DNA of 64,000 bases from Flavobacterium sp. ENC (GCF_020991415.1 NZ_JAJMOY010000003.1:62001-126000); one strand, 5' to 3'; shown: positions 1 to 8,000, numbered from the stretch's first letter. Made by a program: numbers and translations. Notes: generated by a model from the letters alone, not told the origin.

Positions 1-8
1 CACTAACA

Positions 9-30
9 GGACTTCGACTTCGCTCAGTCT
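9..30. repeat. Fragment of the CTTCGACTTCGCTCAG hairpin repeat
   Basis: The core CTTCGACTTCGCTCAG at about 12-27 is the same as one arm of the hairpin units in the 33.4-34.35 kb array. The partner arm, if present, lies left of the window. This is the 3' half of a dispersed inverted repeat upstream of the HD-domain gene. Confidence 0.5.
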
Positions 31-120
31 GACAAAATGCAAAACTAAAATGAACTTACATTACTTATAGGCTAGAAAAAAAATCTCCGTAATTTTACAA
101 CGCTACGAAAATCATTTATT

Positions 121-711
121 ATGAATACACAAGACTTATTGGATCAGATTGCTTTTATAAAAGAGATTGATAAAGTAAAATACATTCAGCGGAAAACGAA
201 GCTGTTTAACAGTGACCGAAATGAAAACGATGCTGAACACAGCTGGCATCTGGCGTTAATGGCGATTGTTCTGGCCGAGCATTCAGATAGACCAATTGAT
301 GTTTTGAAAGTGGTTAAAATGGTTTTGATACACGATATTGTAGAAATCGACGCCGGGGATGTTTTTTTGTATGATTTGCAAATCAATCATTCGAATACCG
401 ATGCAGAACGTCTGGCCGCGATCCGCATTTTTGGCCTGCTTCCAAAAAAACAAGCCGAAACCTTTATTGAAATCTGGGAAGAATTTGAAGCCGGGGAAAC
501 CAACGAAGCCAAATTTGCCAAATCGATGGACAGATTAGAGCCTTTACTGCAAAACACCTCTAACAACGGTGGCACCTGGAAAGAGTTTGGCGTAGGGTAC
601 CAAAAAGTTTACGAAAAAAAGAGTGTGATAAAAGAAGGCTCCCGGACTTTATGGACGTACGCGGAAGGCCTGATAAATGAAAGTGTCGAAAAAGGAATTT
701 TAAAGAAATAA
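121..711 (+). CDS. HD-domain phosphohydrolase (YfbR/HDDC2-like)
   Basis: A 196-residue soluble protein with the metal-binding HD signature of the YfbR/HDDC2-type nucleotidase group: H40 in NDAEHSWHLA, H71-D72 in VLIHDIVEIDAGD, and D137 in SMDRLEP. These four positions normally hold a divalent metal for phosphomonoester hydrolysis. Characterised relatives act on 5'-deoxynucleotides, but the substrate here cannot be read from sequence. Length is normal for the family. The ATG lies about 24 nt after a TAATTTTA stretch (90-97) that resembles the flavobacterial -7 element without its final G, and no good -33 element was found. It stands alone and is followed by a 46-bp perfect palindrome. Confidence 0.85.
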   Translation: MNTQDLLDQIAFIKEIDKVKYIQRKTKLFNSDRNENDAEHSWHLALMAIVLAEHSDRPIDVLKVVKMVLIHDIVEIDAGDVFLYDLQINHSNTDAERLAAIRIFGLLPKKQAETFIEIWEEFEAGETNEAKFAKSMDRLEPLLQNTSNNGGTWKEFGVGYQKVYEKKSVIKEGSRTLWTYAEGLINESVEKGILKK

Positions 712-727
712 TCAAATATAGCGAACA

Positions 728-773
728 TAATCAAATATAGCCTGCGGTTGAAACCGCAGGCTATATTTGATTA
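728..773. repeat. 46-bp perfect palindrome, terminator-like
   Basis: Two 22-nt arms (728-749 and 752-773) are perfectly complementary around a 2-nt GA loop, with a GC-rich heart CCTGCGGTT/AACCGCAGG. The 5' arm start (TAATCAAATATAGC) is also present at 709-722 as a direct repeat that includes the HD gene stop codon. It may act as a transcription end hairpin for the HD gene, but there is no T-run. The same GCGGTTgaAACCGC core recurs at 785-804. Confidence 0.7.
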
Positions 774-784
774 TGCATTGCGTT

Positions 785-804
785 CCCGCGGTTGAAACCG
801 CGGG
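785..804. repeat. CCCGCGGTT hairpin
   Basis: A 9-bp perfect stem CCCGCGGTT/AACCGCGGG with a GA loop, the second member of the GCGGTTgaAACCGC family 11 bp after the 46-bp palindrome. A related hairpin with a TT loop lies at 3577-3596. Confidence 0.6.
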
Positions 805-835
805 CTTATTTGATACGTACATCTATACACAATCC

Positions 836-946
836 TGTCATTTCTGTCGTTTCGACGAAGGAGAAATCTTTGCGAGAAGTTCGGCAAAGATTAGATTTTG
901 TTTGTGGAGTTCCTTAAAGAGATTTCTCCTTCGTCGAAATGACAAA
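836..946. repeat. Inverted-repeat element, copy 1 (TTTCGACGAAGGAGAAATC family)
   Basis: Arms TTTCGACGAAGGAGAAATC (850-868) and its complement (921-939) face each other across about 50 bp. TGTCATTT/AAATGACA-type ends extend the left and right sides imperfectly. The same element occurs at 40531-40636 with perfect 26-bp arms, and at 44983-45113. No coding capacity or transposase is seen. The 712-1098 gap holds this element, two hairpins and the cydA leader. Confidence 0.75.
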
Positions 947-1063
947 CTTTGGCAAAATTGCTGCAGGCATAAGTGTTATTTATACATGTTAAATTGTTGA
1001 AAAGTTTAACAAATATAGGGCGATAAACTTTTTTTTAAGGTCATTAATTTGGGTTTTAATGGG

Positions 1064-1071
1064 TAAATTTG
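1064..1071 (+). promoter_or_regulatory. Possible cydA -7 element
   Basis: TAAATTTG matches the Bacteroidota -7 consensus TAnnTTTG and lies 27 nt ahead of the ATG at 1099, giving a leader of about 20 nt. No TTG was found 17-23 nt upstream, so support is partial. It overlaps a TTG at 1069 that could be misread as an upstream start. Confidence 0.35.
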
Positions 1072-1098
1072 TGGGACTTCATAATTAAAATACCACTC

Positions 1099-2445
1099 AT
1101 GGAAGAAATGCTTTTTTATGACCGAATGCAATTCGCCTTCACGATTACCTTTCACTACCTTTTTCCGCAACTTACAATGGGTCTTTCGCTGATCATTGTT
1201 TATTTCAAATGGAAATACTTAAAAACAAAAAACGAACAGTACAATCACGCCACGCATTTCTGGATGAAAATTTTTGCCCTTAATTTTGCCATGGGTGTCG
1301 TAACCGGAATCCCAATGGAATTTCAGTTCGGAACCAACTGGGCCAAATTCTCTGAGCTGACGGGTGGAATTATTGGTCAGACACTGGCCATGGAGGGGAT
1401 GTTTTCGTTTTTCCTGGAATCTTCTTTCCTTGGGATATTTTTATTTGGTGAAAAAATACTGGGACATAAATGGCACTTTGTAACGGGAGTATTAATCATG
1501 ATTGGTTCCTGGGCCAGCGGTTACTTAATTATAGCCACACACTCCTGGATGCAGAATCCGGTTGGTTATGAAATTCTGGAAAACGGAAAATTTGTACTGA
1601 CCAATTTTAAAGCTTTATTTCTAAATCCGTGGCTGTGGCCTTCTTATCTGCACAATCAGGCTGCGTCTTTGGTAACGAGTTCGTTTGTTGTGGCCGGCAT
1701 CGGCGCTTTCTATATTCTGAGTCAGAAAAATGTTTCTTTTGGAAAATTGTTTCTTAAAACGGGAGTCATTTTCGGATTGATTTCGAGTATTATTGTGGTA
1801 GTTCCAACGGGAGATTTACTGGCCAAAAATGTAGTGAAATACCAACCGGTGACTTTTGCCGGAATGGAAGGAATTTTTCATACCGAGAAAAAAGGTTCCG
1901 AAATTGTTTTAATCGGTCAGCCCGATGTAAAAGATAAAAAACTGGATAATAAAATTGCCGTTCCCAATATTTTGAGTTTCCTGACGTATGGAAACTGGGA
2001 ACAGGAAATAAAAGGACTGGATCAGTTCGAAGAAGACCTGCATCCGACCAATATTTCGGGACTGTATTATGCCTATCATATTATGGTAGGACTCGGGACT
2101 TTGTTTATTGGTTTGATGATTTTGGCACTTTTTCAGTTAATTCGGGGAAAATTATACCAGACCAAATGGATTTTATGGTCGCTGATGTTTATGATGCCGT
2201 TCCCGTATATCGCCAATACTACAGGCTGGTACACCGCCGAATTAGGCAGACAACCCTGGCTGGTTTACAATTTATTGCGAACTTCTGCGGGGGCATCCCC
2301 AACAGTTTCGTCCGGAAATACCTTGTTTACCTTATTAGGTTTTATCGGATTGTATCTTTTACTTGGAATGCTGTTTTTGCTTTTGATTGGAAAAATTATC
2401 AATAAAGGGCCTCATCATGTGGAACTTTCAACAGAAAAAATATAA
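1099..2445 (+). CDS. cydA: Cytochrome bd ubiquinol oxidase subunit I
   Basis: Inner-membrane haem-bearing subunit of cytochrome bd, which oxidises quinol and reduces oxygen to water with high oxygen affinity. With the ATG at 1099 the protein has 448 residues and the haem ligand falls at H19 exactly as in E. coli (FTITFHYLF). Other ligands are H185 (YLHNQAAS) and M329 (YHIMVGLG), and the quinol-site motif GRQPW is at 383-387. The distance between M329 and the N-terminus shows the short-Q-loop form. The in-frame TTG at 1069 would add ten residues before the family start and overlaps a promoter-like element, so it was not used. It is followed after 2 nt by cydB. No cydX was seen. Confidence 0.96.
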   Translation: MEEMLFYDRMQFAFTITFHYLFPQLTMGLSLIIVYFKWKYLKTKNEQYNHATHFWMKIFALNFAMGVVTGIPMEFQFGTNWAKFSELTGGIIGQTLAMEGMFSFFLESSFLGIFLFGEKILGHKWHFVTGVLIMIGSWASGYLIIATHSWMQNPVGYEILENGKFVLTNFKALFLNPWLWPSYLHNQAASLVTSSFVVAGIGAFYILSQKNVSFGKLFLKTGVIFGLISSIIVVVPTGDLLAKNVVKYQPVTFAGMEGIFHTEKKGSEIVLIGQPDVKDKKLDNKIAVPNILSFLTYGNWEQEIKGLDQFEEDLHPTNISGLYYAYHIMVGLGTLFIGLMILALFQLIRGKLYQTKWILWSLMFMMPFPYIANTTGWYTAELGRQPWLVYNLLRTSAGASPTVSSGNTLFTLLGFIGLYLLLGMLFLLLIGKIINKGPHHVELSTEKI

Positions 2446-2447
2446 GT

Positions 2448-3524
2448 ATGGAATTTTTTTGGTACGTCGTTTTAATGGGAATTCTGGCCGTTTACATTGT
2501 TTTGGACGGTTATGATTTTGGGGCAGGAATTATTCATTTATTTCTGGCTAAAACAGAGAAAGATAAAAAAGTAATTACAAGCGCTATCGGTCCGTTTTGG
2601 GATGCCAACGAAGTTTGGATTATTGCGGCCGGAGGTGTATTGTTTTTCGCATTTCCGACTTTATATGCTTCTTCTTTCAGTGGATTTTACCTGCCGCTGA
2701 TTATGATTTTATGGCTGTTGATTTTCCGTGCCATCGGTTTGGAAATGCGCGGGCAGGTGCATCACCCGATGTGGGAAACAATCTGGGACAAGGCTTTCGG
2801 AATCGCAAGTCTGCTTCTGGCGTTGTTCTTCGGGATTGCTTTGGGAAATATCGTGCGCGGGGTCAATCTCGGAATGGTCACCAACGGCGTTTCGACTCAG
2901 GAAGCACATTACTTCTTTTTGCCCTTATGGAATCCGACTTTCAGTCCGCAAGCCAATGAATTGGGGATTATCGATTGGTTTACCCTGTTTCTTGGCATTG
3001 TGAGTGTGGTAGCTTTAACGATTCACGGCGCCAACTGGATTATCTTTAAAACCAATTCGTCTTTGAATCCACAGCTTAAAAACCTGGTTTTTAAACTGAA
3101 TATTGTTTTATTGGTTTTGGTTTGTATTTCGTTGCAGATCTGGCATTTTATTGAGCCGGAACCTTTTCATAATTTTGTAGAAAATCCGGTTCTTTGGTTT
3201 TTTCCTGTGATGACTTTTGTCGGGATTTTAGGGTTGTTCAAAGTGCGTTCGTATAAAAAAGACGGGCACGGTTTTATATTCTCAACTTTATTTCTCGTTG
3301 GCGGATTTGCTTCAACAGCCGTTTCTATTTTTCCGAATGTTTTGCCTTCAACGAATAAAGTAAATCCGTCTTTAACCATTTACAATACCGCCGCCGGAGC
3401 TTACGGATTAAACGCCGGACTGAGCTGGTTTTTTGTCGCGCTGTTTCTGGTCATTATTTATTTTATTATTCAGTACCGTGTTTTTAATGGGAAAATGGAT
3501 GATGTGGGGTATGGGGAGCATTAA
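2448..3524 (+). CDS. cydB: Cytochrome bd ubiquinol oxidase subunit II
   Basis: Multi-spanning partner of CydA, 358 residues, needed for assembly of the haem core. The N-terminal stretch with LDGYDFGAG is the family hallmark, and later segments contain about eight to nine hydrophobic helices (for example around GPFWDANEVWIIAAGG and YNTAAGAYGLNAGLSWFF). It starts 2 nt after the cydA stop, so the two are certainly co-transcribed. A strong hairpin with a T-run follows at 3577-3602. No CydDC transporter genes are adjacent. Confidence 0.96.
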   Translation: MEFFWYVVLMGILAVYIVLDGYDFGAGIIHLFLAKTEKDKKVITSAIGPFWDANEVWIIAAGGVLFFAFPTLYASSFSGFYLPLIMILWLLIFRAIGLEMRGQVHHPMWETIWDKAFGIASLLLALFFGIALGNIVRGVNLGMVTNGVSTQEAHYFFLPLWNPTFSPQANELGIIDWFTLFLGIVSVVALTIHGANWIIFKTNSSLNPQLKNLVFKLNIVLLVLVCISLQIWHFIEPEPFHNFVENPVLWFFPVMTFVGILGLFKVRSYKKDGHGFIFSTLFLVGGFASTAVSIFPNVLPSTNKVNPSLTIYNTAAGAYGLNAGLSWFFVALFLVIIYFIIQYRVFNGKMDDVGYGEH

Positions 3525-3576
3525 GCTTTTTTAGCCACCAATTTCACGAATTTTCACGAATTATTTATATGCATAG

Positions 3577-3603
3577 CCGTTGGTTTTAACCAACGGTTTT
3601 TTA
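3577..3603 (+). terminator. Terminator after cydAB
   Basis: A 9-bp perfect stem, CCGTTGGTT/AACCAACGG, with a TT loop is followed by six T. It lies 52 nt after the cydB stop. The stem belongs to the same style as the GCGGTTgaAACCGC hairpins at 741-804, so it may also be a dispersed repeat. Confidence 0.65.
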
Positions 3604-3618
3604 ATTTTTGAATGAAGT

Positions 3619-3659
3619 TGGCTTTAGCCGAAAATGAGCTGTATATTTGGCTAAAGCCA
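3619..3659. repeat. Inverted repeat TGGCTTTAGCC
   Basis: TGGCTTTAGCC (3619-3629) and GGCTAAAGCCA (3649-3659) form an 11-bp stem with a 19-nt loop in the cydB to crp intergenic space. No function is evident. Confidence 0.5.
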
Positions 3660-3743
3660 GGAAGATTTATTCGATATTCCTTGGGTTAAAACCACGGCTA
3701 TTCAATTTTATAAATTCGAAATTTCTAGTTTGCCTAAGTTTGC

Positions 3744-3779
3744 TTAGCGAATAGCCCGTTCGCCGCGGTTAAAACGCCA
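3744..3779. repeat. Dispersed TTAGCGAATAGCCCG element, copy 1
   Basis: TTAGCGAATAGCCCG is followed by a short GC-rich stretch and ACGCC. The same arrangement is found at 6013-6043. Two copies 2.3 kb apart in different intergenic regions indicate a dispersed sequence family of unknown role. Confidence 0.5.
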
Positions 3780-3799
3780 AAACAAACAATCTTAATTTC

Positions 3800-3829
3800 T
3801 TGGACTGATATTAATTTGCGATAATTTTG
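3800..3829 (+). promoter_or_regulatory. Flavobacterium-type promoter for the Crp/Fnr gene
   Basis: TTG (3800-3802), a 19-nt spacer and TAATTTTG (3822-3829) match the Bacteroidota primary sigma consensus TTG-N17-23-TAnnTTTG in every constrained position. The expected transcription start is near 3835, giving a leader of about 37 nt before the ATG at 3872. This is the clearest promoter in the window. Confidence 0.7.
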
Positions 3830-3871
3830 TCAAGGTACTGGGGCAGAATATAAATCATAATTTAAAATTAC

Positions 3872-4462
3872 ATGGAAGACCTGACATCATTTATTGAAAA
3901 TATTAATAAGAAAGTCATCTTATTACCAGACGAAATGGATGCCTTGCTGTCTGAGTTTAAAGTGCGAAAAATAAAGAAAAGACAGTTTATCGTACAACCG
4001 GAATTTGTAAACAAACAAAGAACTTATGTACTTGAAGGTGCTTTTCGTGCCTATGTTGTAGATGAAAAAGGTACGGAACATACGATTCAGTTTGCGATTG
4101 AAGACTGGTGGATAGCCGATTATAATAGTTATATATACCAAACTCCGGCGACTATGTTTATTGTAGCATTAGAAGATAGTGTGATCTTACAGATAAATTA
4201 TGAAGCCGAACAAAAATTAAAATCTTCCACTCATAATCTGGAAACCTTATTTCGTTTAATGGCCGAAAAATCTGCTGCATTCTATGTACGTCGCATTATT
4301 GCAATGCTTACACAAAATGCAGAACAGCGCTATAGTGAGTTTCTGGAAAAGTTCCCAAAGGTTGCGCAACGTCTTCCACAATACGCTCTTGCGTCTTATC
4401 TTAATATGACTACAGAGTTTTTATCGAAAATACGTAATGAAAAAGTGAAGAAGAAAAGTTGA
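3872..4462 (+). CDS. Crp/Fnr-family transcriptional regulator
   Basis: A 196-residue protein with an N-terminal cyclic-nucleotide-binding-like beta-roll (about 25-120, including the turn around YVLEGAFRAYVVDEKG) and a C-terminal helix-turn-helix (about 150-190, LASYLNMTTEFLSKIR). The ligand-binding arginine/glutamate pair of true cAMP receptors is not apparent, so the effector is unknown. It precedes a short-chain dehydrogenase by 99 nt in the same direction, an arrangement in which the regulator often controls the oxidoreductase (inference). A textbook flavobacterial promoter lies upstream. Confidence 0.85.
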   Translation: MEDLTSFIENINKKVILLPDEMDALLSEFKVRKIKKRQFIVQPEFVNKQRTYVLEGAFRAYVVDEKGTEHTIQFAIEDWWIADYNSYIYQTPATMFIVALEDSVILQINYEAEQKLKSSTHNLETLFRLMAEKSAAFYVRRIIAMLTQNAEQRYSEFLEKFPKVAQRLPQYALASYLNMTTEFLSKIRNEKVKKKS

Positions 4463-4480
4463 AGTAGTTCAACCTTTTTT
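4458..4480 (+). terminator. Weak terminator-like hairpin at the end of the Crp/Fnr gene
   Basis: GTTGAA (4458-4463), a GTAG loop and TTCAAC (4468-4473) are followed by C and six T. The stem overlaps the stop codon. A 6-bp stem is weak, so read-through to the dehydrogenase gene is plausible. Confidence 0.4.
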
Positions 4481-4561
4481 CCTAAGATACTTCAACTTTT
4501 CAACCTTACTAAATACCCAACTTTGCCTTATTAATTAACAATTATAATTAGCAAAACAAAG

Positions 4562-5320
4562 ATGGAAAATTTAAGAAAATTAGAGGGGAAAGTAGCCTTA
4601 ATAACAGGTGCATCAAAAGGTATAGGTGCAGGAATCGCTAAAGAATATGCCAATCAGGGCGCGACAGTGGTTATTAATTATGCAAGCAGCAAAGACGGCG
4701 CTGATAAAGTCGTTAAGGAAATTACCGGTAATGGCGGAAAAGCGATTGCAATACAAGGTAATGTGGAGAAAGCAGCTGATGTAAAACGTATTTTTGAAGA
4801 GATTGCCAAAACATTTGGTAAACTTGATATACTGGTTAACAATGCAGGTGTTTATAGCTTTGCGGGTATTGACGATATTACGGAAGAATCTTTTCACCGC
4901 ATGTTCAACATTAATGTGCTGGGAAGTATATTGACGATTCAACAAGCGGTAAAATTATTTGGAGATAAAGGCGGTGCAATCATTAATACAGGTTCGATTG
5001 TATCAACGCTTGATATGCCAACTTCTTTGATTTATACTCAAACCAAATATGCAGTTGATGCCATGACCCGTATTCTTGCTAAAGAACTTGGTCCGAAGAA
5101 AATCCGTGTCAATTCTATTAATCCCGGACTAATCGAAACAGAAGGTTCTCACAGTTCCGGAGTTATGAATGGAGATGAAGAAAAATGGCATGTTTCTGAA
5201 ACACCACTAGGACGTGCAGGTCAACCTGAAGATATTGCAAAAGTGGCTGTATTTCTTGGTTCTGATGATTCTTACTGGATTACTGGTGAAACTATCGCTG
5301 TGGCCGGTGGACAACGCTAA
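4562..5320 (+). CDS. SDR-family NAD(P)-dependent oxidoreductase
   Basis: A classical short-chain dehydrogenase of 252 residues. The cofactor-binding glycine motif TGASKGIG is near residue 16, NNAG near 94, the catalytic Ser in NTGSIVS near 142, and the YxxxK motif as YTQTK near 158. The C-terminal ...GETIAVAGGQR matches the FabG-like subgroup. Substrate cannot be assigned from sequence; FabG-like proteins reduce ketones or 3-oxoacyl groups, and this stand-alone copy is not in a fatty-acid cluster. It is downstream of a Crp/Fnr regulator and ends with a good terminator. Confidence 0.9.
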   Translation: MENLRKLEGKVALITGASKGIGAGIAKEYANQGATVVINYASSKDGADKVVKEITGNGGKAIAIQGNVEKAADVKRIFEEIAKTFGKLDILVNNAGVYSFAGIDDITEESFHRMFNINVLGSILTIQQAVKLFGDKGGAIINTGSIVSTLDMPTSLIYTQTKYAVDAMTRILAKELGPKKIRVNSINPGLIETEGSHSSGVMNGDEEKWHVSETPLGRAGQPEDIAKVAVFLGSDDSYWITGETIAVAGGQR

Positions 5321-5350
5321 GTGAACTTTTATTGAAATAGAAAAGTTATT

Positions 5351-5397
5351 AAATTCAATAATGGGATTATTCCTGTTATTGAATTTTTTATTTTTTG
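5351..5397 (+). terminator. Terminator after the SDR gene
   Basis: AAATTCAATAA (5351-5361) and its exact complement (5376-5386) form an 11-bp stem with a 14-nt loop followed by a T-rich run (TTTATTTTTT). It lies 30 nt after the stop codon. Confidence 0.7.
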
Positions 5398-5496
5398 CAC
5401 GAAAAATTGTATTTTTGAGCATCGAAATACAAAAGTGTAACTTATCGAAAGAATGTTGTATTTTATTATATTAATAATTCGTTTAAGAATTTTAAA

Positions 5497-5504
5497 TATC
5501 TTTG
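5497..5504 (+). promoter_or_regulatory. -7 element immediately before the XRE start codon
   Basis: TATCTTTG fits TAnnTTTG and ends only four nucleotides before the ATG at 5509. With the usual spacing the transcript would begin at or within a few bases of the start codon, implying a nearly leaderless mRNA. No good -33 TTG at 17-23 nt upstream was seen. Confidence 0.4.
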
Positions 5505-5508
5505 AACT

Positions 5509-5928
5509 ATGAGCACAGCAACAAAACCAAAACATATCGGACGCAATATAAGCCGAATCAGAGAGCTTAGAGGAATGAAACAGGAAGCGCTTGCAGAAGC
5601 AATTGGCGTAAGCCAGCAAACTGTTTTCGGAATTGAAGGAAATGAAGAAGTTGATACTAAAAGACTTGTAGAAATTGCAAAAGTTCTTGGAGTTACAGTA
5701 GAAGCAATTGAAAACTTTTCGGAAGAATCAGTTTTTAATTTTTTTAATAACTTTTACGACAATAGTGTCAGTAATAGCAATGGTCAGGGTGCATCTGGTC
5801 CTATTTTTAATTTCAATCCTTTAGATAAAATGGTCGAACTTTACGAACGTTTGGTTCTGGCTGAAAAAGAAGTAGCTAATGCAGAAAAAGAAAAAGTAAA
5901 ATATCTTGAAAAACTTTTGAATAAATAG
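5509..5928 (+). CDS. XRE-family helix-turn-helix regulator with C-terminal coiled coil
   Basis: A 139-residue protein. Residues about 10-65 form a Cro/C1-type HTH (ISRIRELRGMKQEALAEAIG, then VSQQTVFGIEG as recognition helix). A linker rich in Asn and Phe (about 75-105) leads to a C-terminal heptad-like helix (about 108-138, VELYERLVLAEKEVANAEKE) that probably mediates oligomerisation. The target is unknown. It stands alone between the SDR gene and a convergent TauE gene, with a promoter element hard against its start codon. Confidence 0.85.
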   Translation: MSTATKPKHIGRNISRIRELRGMKQEALAEAIGVSQQTVFGIEGNEEVDTKRLVEIAKVLGVTVEAIENFSEESVFNFFNNFYDNSVSNSNGQGASGPIFNFNPLDKMVELYERLVLAEKEVANAEKEKVKYLEKLLNK

Positions 5929-5965
5929 AAATATAAAAGACTTAAGTTCACGTGAATTTGCGTTA

Positions 5966-6043
5966 GGGATAGGAGCGATATCCTTTTTCTTGCTTCTTTA
6001 GCAAGGAAAAGATTTAGCGAATAGCCCGACCGAAGGGAACGCC
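5966..6043. repeat. Structured repeat with TTTAGCGAATAGCCCG, copy 2
   Basis: A stem formed by CTTTTTCTTGCT (5983-5994) and AGCAAGGAAAAG (6000-6011, one mismatch) is followed by TTTAGCGAATAGCCCG (6013-6028) and an ACGCC end. The AGCGAATAGCCCG core matches 3745-3758. A separate 10-bp palindrome TTCACGTGAA lies just upstream at 5947-5956. Confidence 0.5.
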
Positions 6044-6052
6044 CAAAATATC

Positions 6053-6090
6053 AAAATCCGTTTACTCTCAGGAATAAACGGATTTTTTAG
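6053..6090. terminator. Bidirectional terminator between xre and tauE-like genes
   Basis: AAAATCCGTTTA (6053-6064) and TAAACGGATTTT (6075-6086) form a perfect 12-bp stem with a 10-nt loop, flanked by T on the right and A on the left. It sits between convergent genes and can serve both. Confidence 0.75.
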
Positions 6091-6193
6091 TTCATCTTTG
6101 GCAAAGATTACACAAAAAGAAGACAAAAAAATCTGCCATATCCGCAACCCGAGCAATAGCGAACTGGCGAAGCAAATCTGCGAGAGAAAAAAC

Positions 6194-6979
6194 TTAAAAC
6201 AAAACCTCCTTAGTAATAATATAAAATCCCATCACCAGAACAAACCACCCAAAAATAGGCTTTAATCTGGCGCCATCAATTTTTTTGGAAAGCCGGCTGC
6301 CGATGAACATTCCCAAAAGTGCCATTGCCGAAACGCCCAATAAAAAAGGATAATTGATGGGAGTACCGATATATAAATCACCTCCAAAACCTATCGATGA
6401 ATTGATTGAGATAATTAATAATGAGGTTCCAACGGCTTGTTTCATAGGTAAATTAGCGAAAAAGAGCAGGGCAGGAATGATCAGAAATCCGCCTCCGGCG
6501 CCCAGAAATCCGGTGATGATTCCGACTACAAATCCAATGAAGCTAAGTTGAAGGTAATTGGTTTCGGTTGCTTTAATTTCGGGTTTGTTTTTTCGAATCA
6601 TTGAAATAGCCGCTGTAATCATCAAAACCGAAAAGATAACCATAATCAGAAAATCTTTGGAGACAGAATACGAAGCGATAGAAAATAGAGTCGAAGCAAT
6701 CTGTGGAAAGATAACTTCACGAATAATCAAAATCGAAATCACAGAAGGAATGGCAAAATACAACGCCGATTTGAGTTTGAGGTTTCCCATTTTATAATGG
6801 CTGTAACTTCCGGACATAGCAGTCAGTCCAACAATAAACAAAGAATAAGAAGTAGCCTGCTCGGGATTTACTTTGAATAAATAGACCAAAATCGGGATGG
6901 TCAGGATAGATCCTCCACCCCCGATTAAGCCTAGTGATATTCCGATGATGATTGAAGCAAAATATCCTAAATATTCCAT
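6194..6979 (-). CDS. TauE/SafE-family membrane transporter (sulfite exporter-like)
   Basis: A 261-residue polytopic protein with about eight hydrophobic helices arranged as two similar halves. Each half starts with a glycine-rich motif: GLIGGGGSILTIPILVY near the N-terminus and GFLGAGGGFLIIPALLF near residue 160, the TauE/SafE (DUF81) signature. Members export sulfite, sulfoacetate or related organosulfur anions; the substrate here is unproven. The Crp/Fnr regulator on the same strand 320 nt upstream and the rhodanese beyond it suggest a sulfur-related neighbourhood (inference). Confidence 0.9.
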   Translation of the reverse strand: MEYLGYFASIIIGISLGLIGGGGSILTIPILVYLFKVNPEQATSYSLFIVGLTAMSGSYSHYKMGNLKLKSALYFAIPSVISILIIREVIFPQIASTLFSIASYSVSKDFLIMVIFSVLMITAAISMIRKNKPEIKATETNYLQLSFIGFVVGIITGFLGAGGGFLIIPALLFFANLPMKQAVGTSLLIISINSSIGFGGDLYIGTPINYPFLLGVSAMALLGMFIGSRLSKKIDGARLKPIFGWFVLVMGFYIITKEVLF

Positions 6980-7090
6980 TGCATGTTTTTATGCAAAGGT
7001 GCTTCGTTAAAAATAAATCTACAGTAACATTTATCACATAGAATTTATTAAATGCAAATATTTTTGATTAGCCATAAGGAACTAAGAGAA

Positions 7091-7235
7091 TGTTTGTCAG
7101 TTCGAGCGGAGTCGAGAACACGCAACGCATCTCGACTCCGCTCGATGTGGCAATAAAGGTAAATTAGAAAGTGTTTGTCAGTTAGGGCGGAGTCGGGAAT
7201 ACAACGCATCTCGACTTTGCTCGATGTGGCAATAA
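7091..7235. repeat. Two tandem inverted-repeat units (TCGAGCGGAGTCGAGA)
   Basis: Unit 1 (7091-7155) has arms TCGAGCGGAGTCGAGA and TCTCGACTCCGCTCGA. Unit 2 (about 7172-7235) is a degenerate copy with the same flanks TGTTTGTCAGTT and GATGTGGCAATAA. It fills most of the 320-bp gap between the TauE and Crp/Fnr genes. The core resembles the GAGCGAAGTCGAAGG arms of the 33.4 kb array, suggesting related families. Confidence 0.6.
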
Positions 7236-7298
7236 GAAATTAGTGAAAATTAGTGAAATTGTTTTGTCTGTTCACTGTCGCTCTGGTCGTGGTAAAGA

Positions 7299-7925
7299 CT
7301 ATTTCAAAAGCTCAATCTGATTGCGGTTGAGTTTCACCAGACCACGCTGTTCCATTTTTTTGAGTAATCTGGAAATGACTTCTCTGGAGGTATTGAGTTC
7401 GGTTGCAATCTCCTGATGCGAAAGTTTTACTTCAGAACAGCCACAGGCATCGGAATGTCTTTTGAGGTAAAATTCCAAACGTTCGTCCATAGAGCGAAAG
7501 GCGATATTGTCAACCACTTCAAGGACTTCTTCAAAGCGGCTTCTGTAAGTTTCAATGACGAATTCGTACCAGGACCGGTGTTCCATCATCCATTTGTCCA
7601 TCATTTGCAGCGGAATCATCATCACCGAAACATCTTCGACTACTTTGGCCATGATCTGGCTTTTTTCGCTTTTGGCGGTACAAATCATCGAAATAGCGCA
7701 GGCTTGTCCGGGCTGCAGGTAATACATCAGGAATTCGCCGCCATCTTCGCCTTCGCGGTAAATCTTGATCTTTCCTTTGGTGATCAAAACCGTGTTTTTG
7801 ATGTATTGTCCCGTTCGCATTAAAATGGTTCCGGCTTCAAAATCCTGCAGGCTTCCGTTTTCTTCAATCGTTGAGATAAGTTCACTGGAGAAGTTGGGAA
7901 ATATATTTTTAAGTGAGTTTTGCAT
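7299..7925 (-). CDS. Crp/Fnr-family transcriptional regulator
   Basis: A 208-residue regulator with an N-terminal cyclic-nucleotide-type beta-roll (about 25-120, including FEAGTILMRTGQYIKNTVLI and GGEFLMYYLQPGQ), a dimer helix (about 125-155) and a C-terminal winged HTH (about 165-205, LSHQEIATELNTSREVISRL, a canonical Fnr/Crp recognition helix). A CGC motif near residue 161 does not match the Fnr four-cysteine iron-sulfur cluster pattern. It is transcribed towards the TauE/SafE gene and divergently from the rhodanese, so it may control either through the 1-kb repeat-rich region between them (inference). Confidence 0.9.
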   Translation of the reverse strand: MQNSLKNIFPNFSSELISTIEENGSLQDFEAGTILMRTGQYIKNTVLITKGKIKIYREGEDGGEFLMYYLQPGQACAISMICTAKSEKSQIMAKVVEDVSVMMIPLQMMDKWMMEHRSWYEFVIETYRSRFEEVLEVVDNIAFRSMDERLEFYLKRHSDACGCSEVKLSHQEIATELNTSREVISRLLKKMEQRGLVKLNRNQIELLK

Positions 7926-8000
7926 GGTTTGATTGTTTATTTATTGGGCACGGATTTTACGGATTGAACGGATTTTCACAATTATTTTGATTTATTTTTT

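Noticed and set aside
767..1000. 77-residue ORF over the first intergenic region
   Set aside because: It runs through hairpin repeats (785-804, 836-946) and has no protein-like features.
1069..1098. Longer CydA start at TTG 1069
   Set aside because: Adds ten residues ahead of a start that puts the haem ligand at H19 as in E. coli, and the TTG overlaps a -7-like element.
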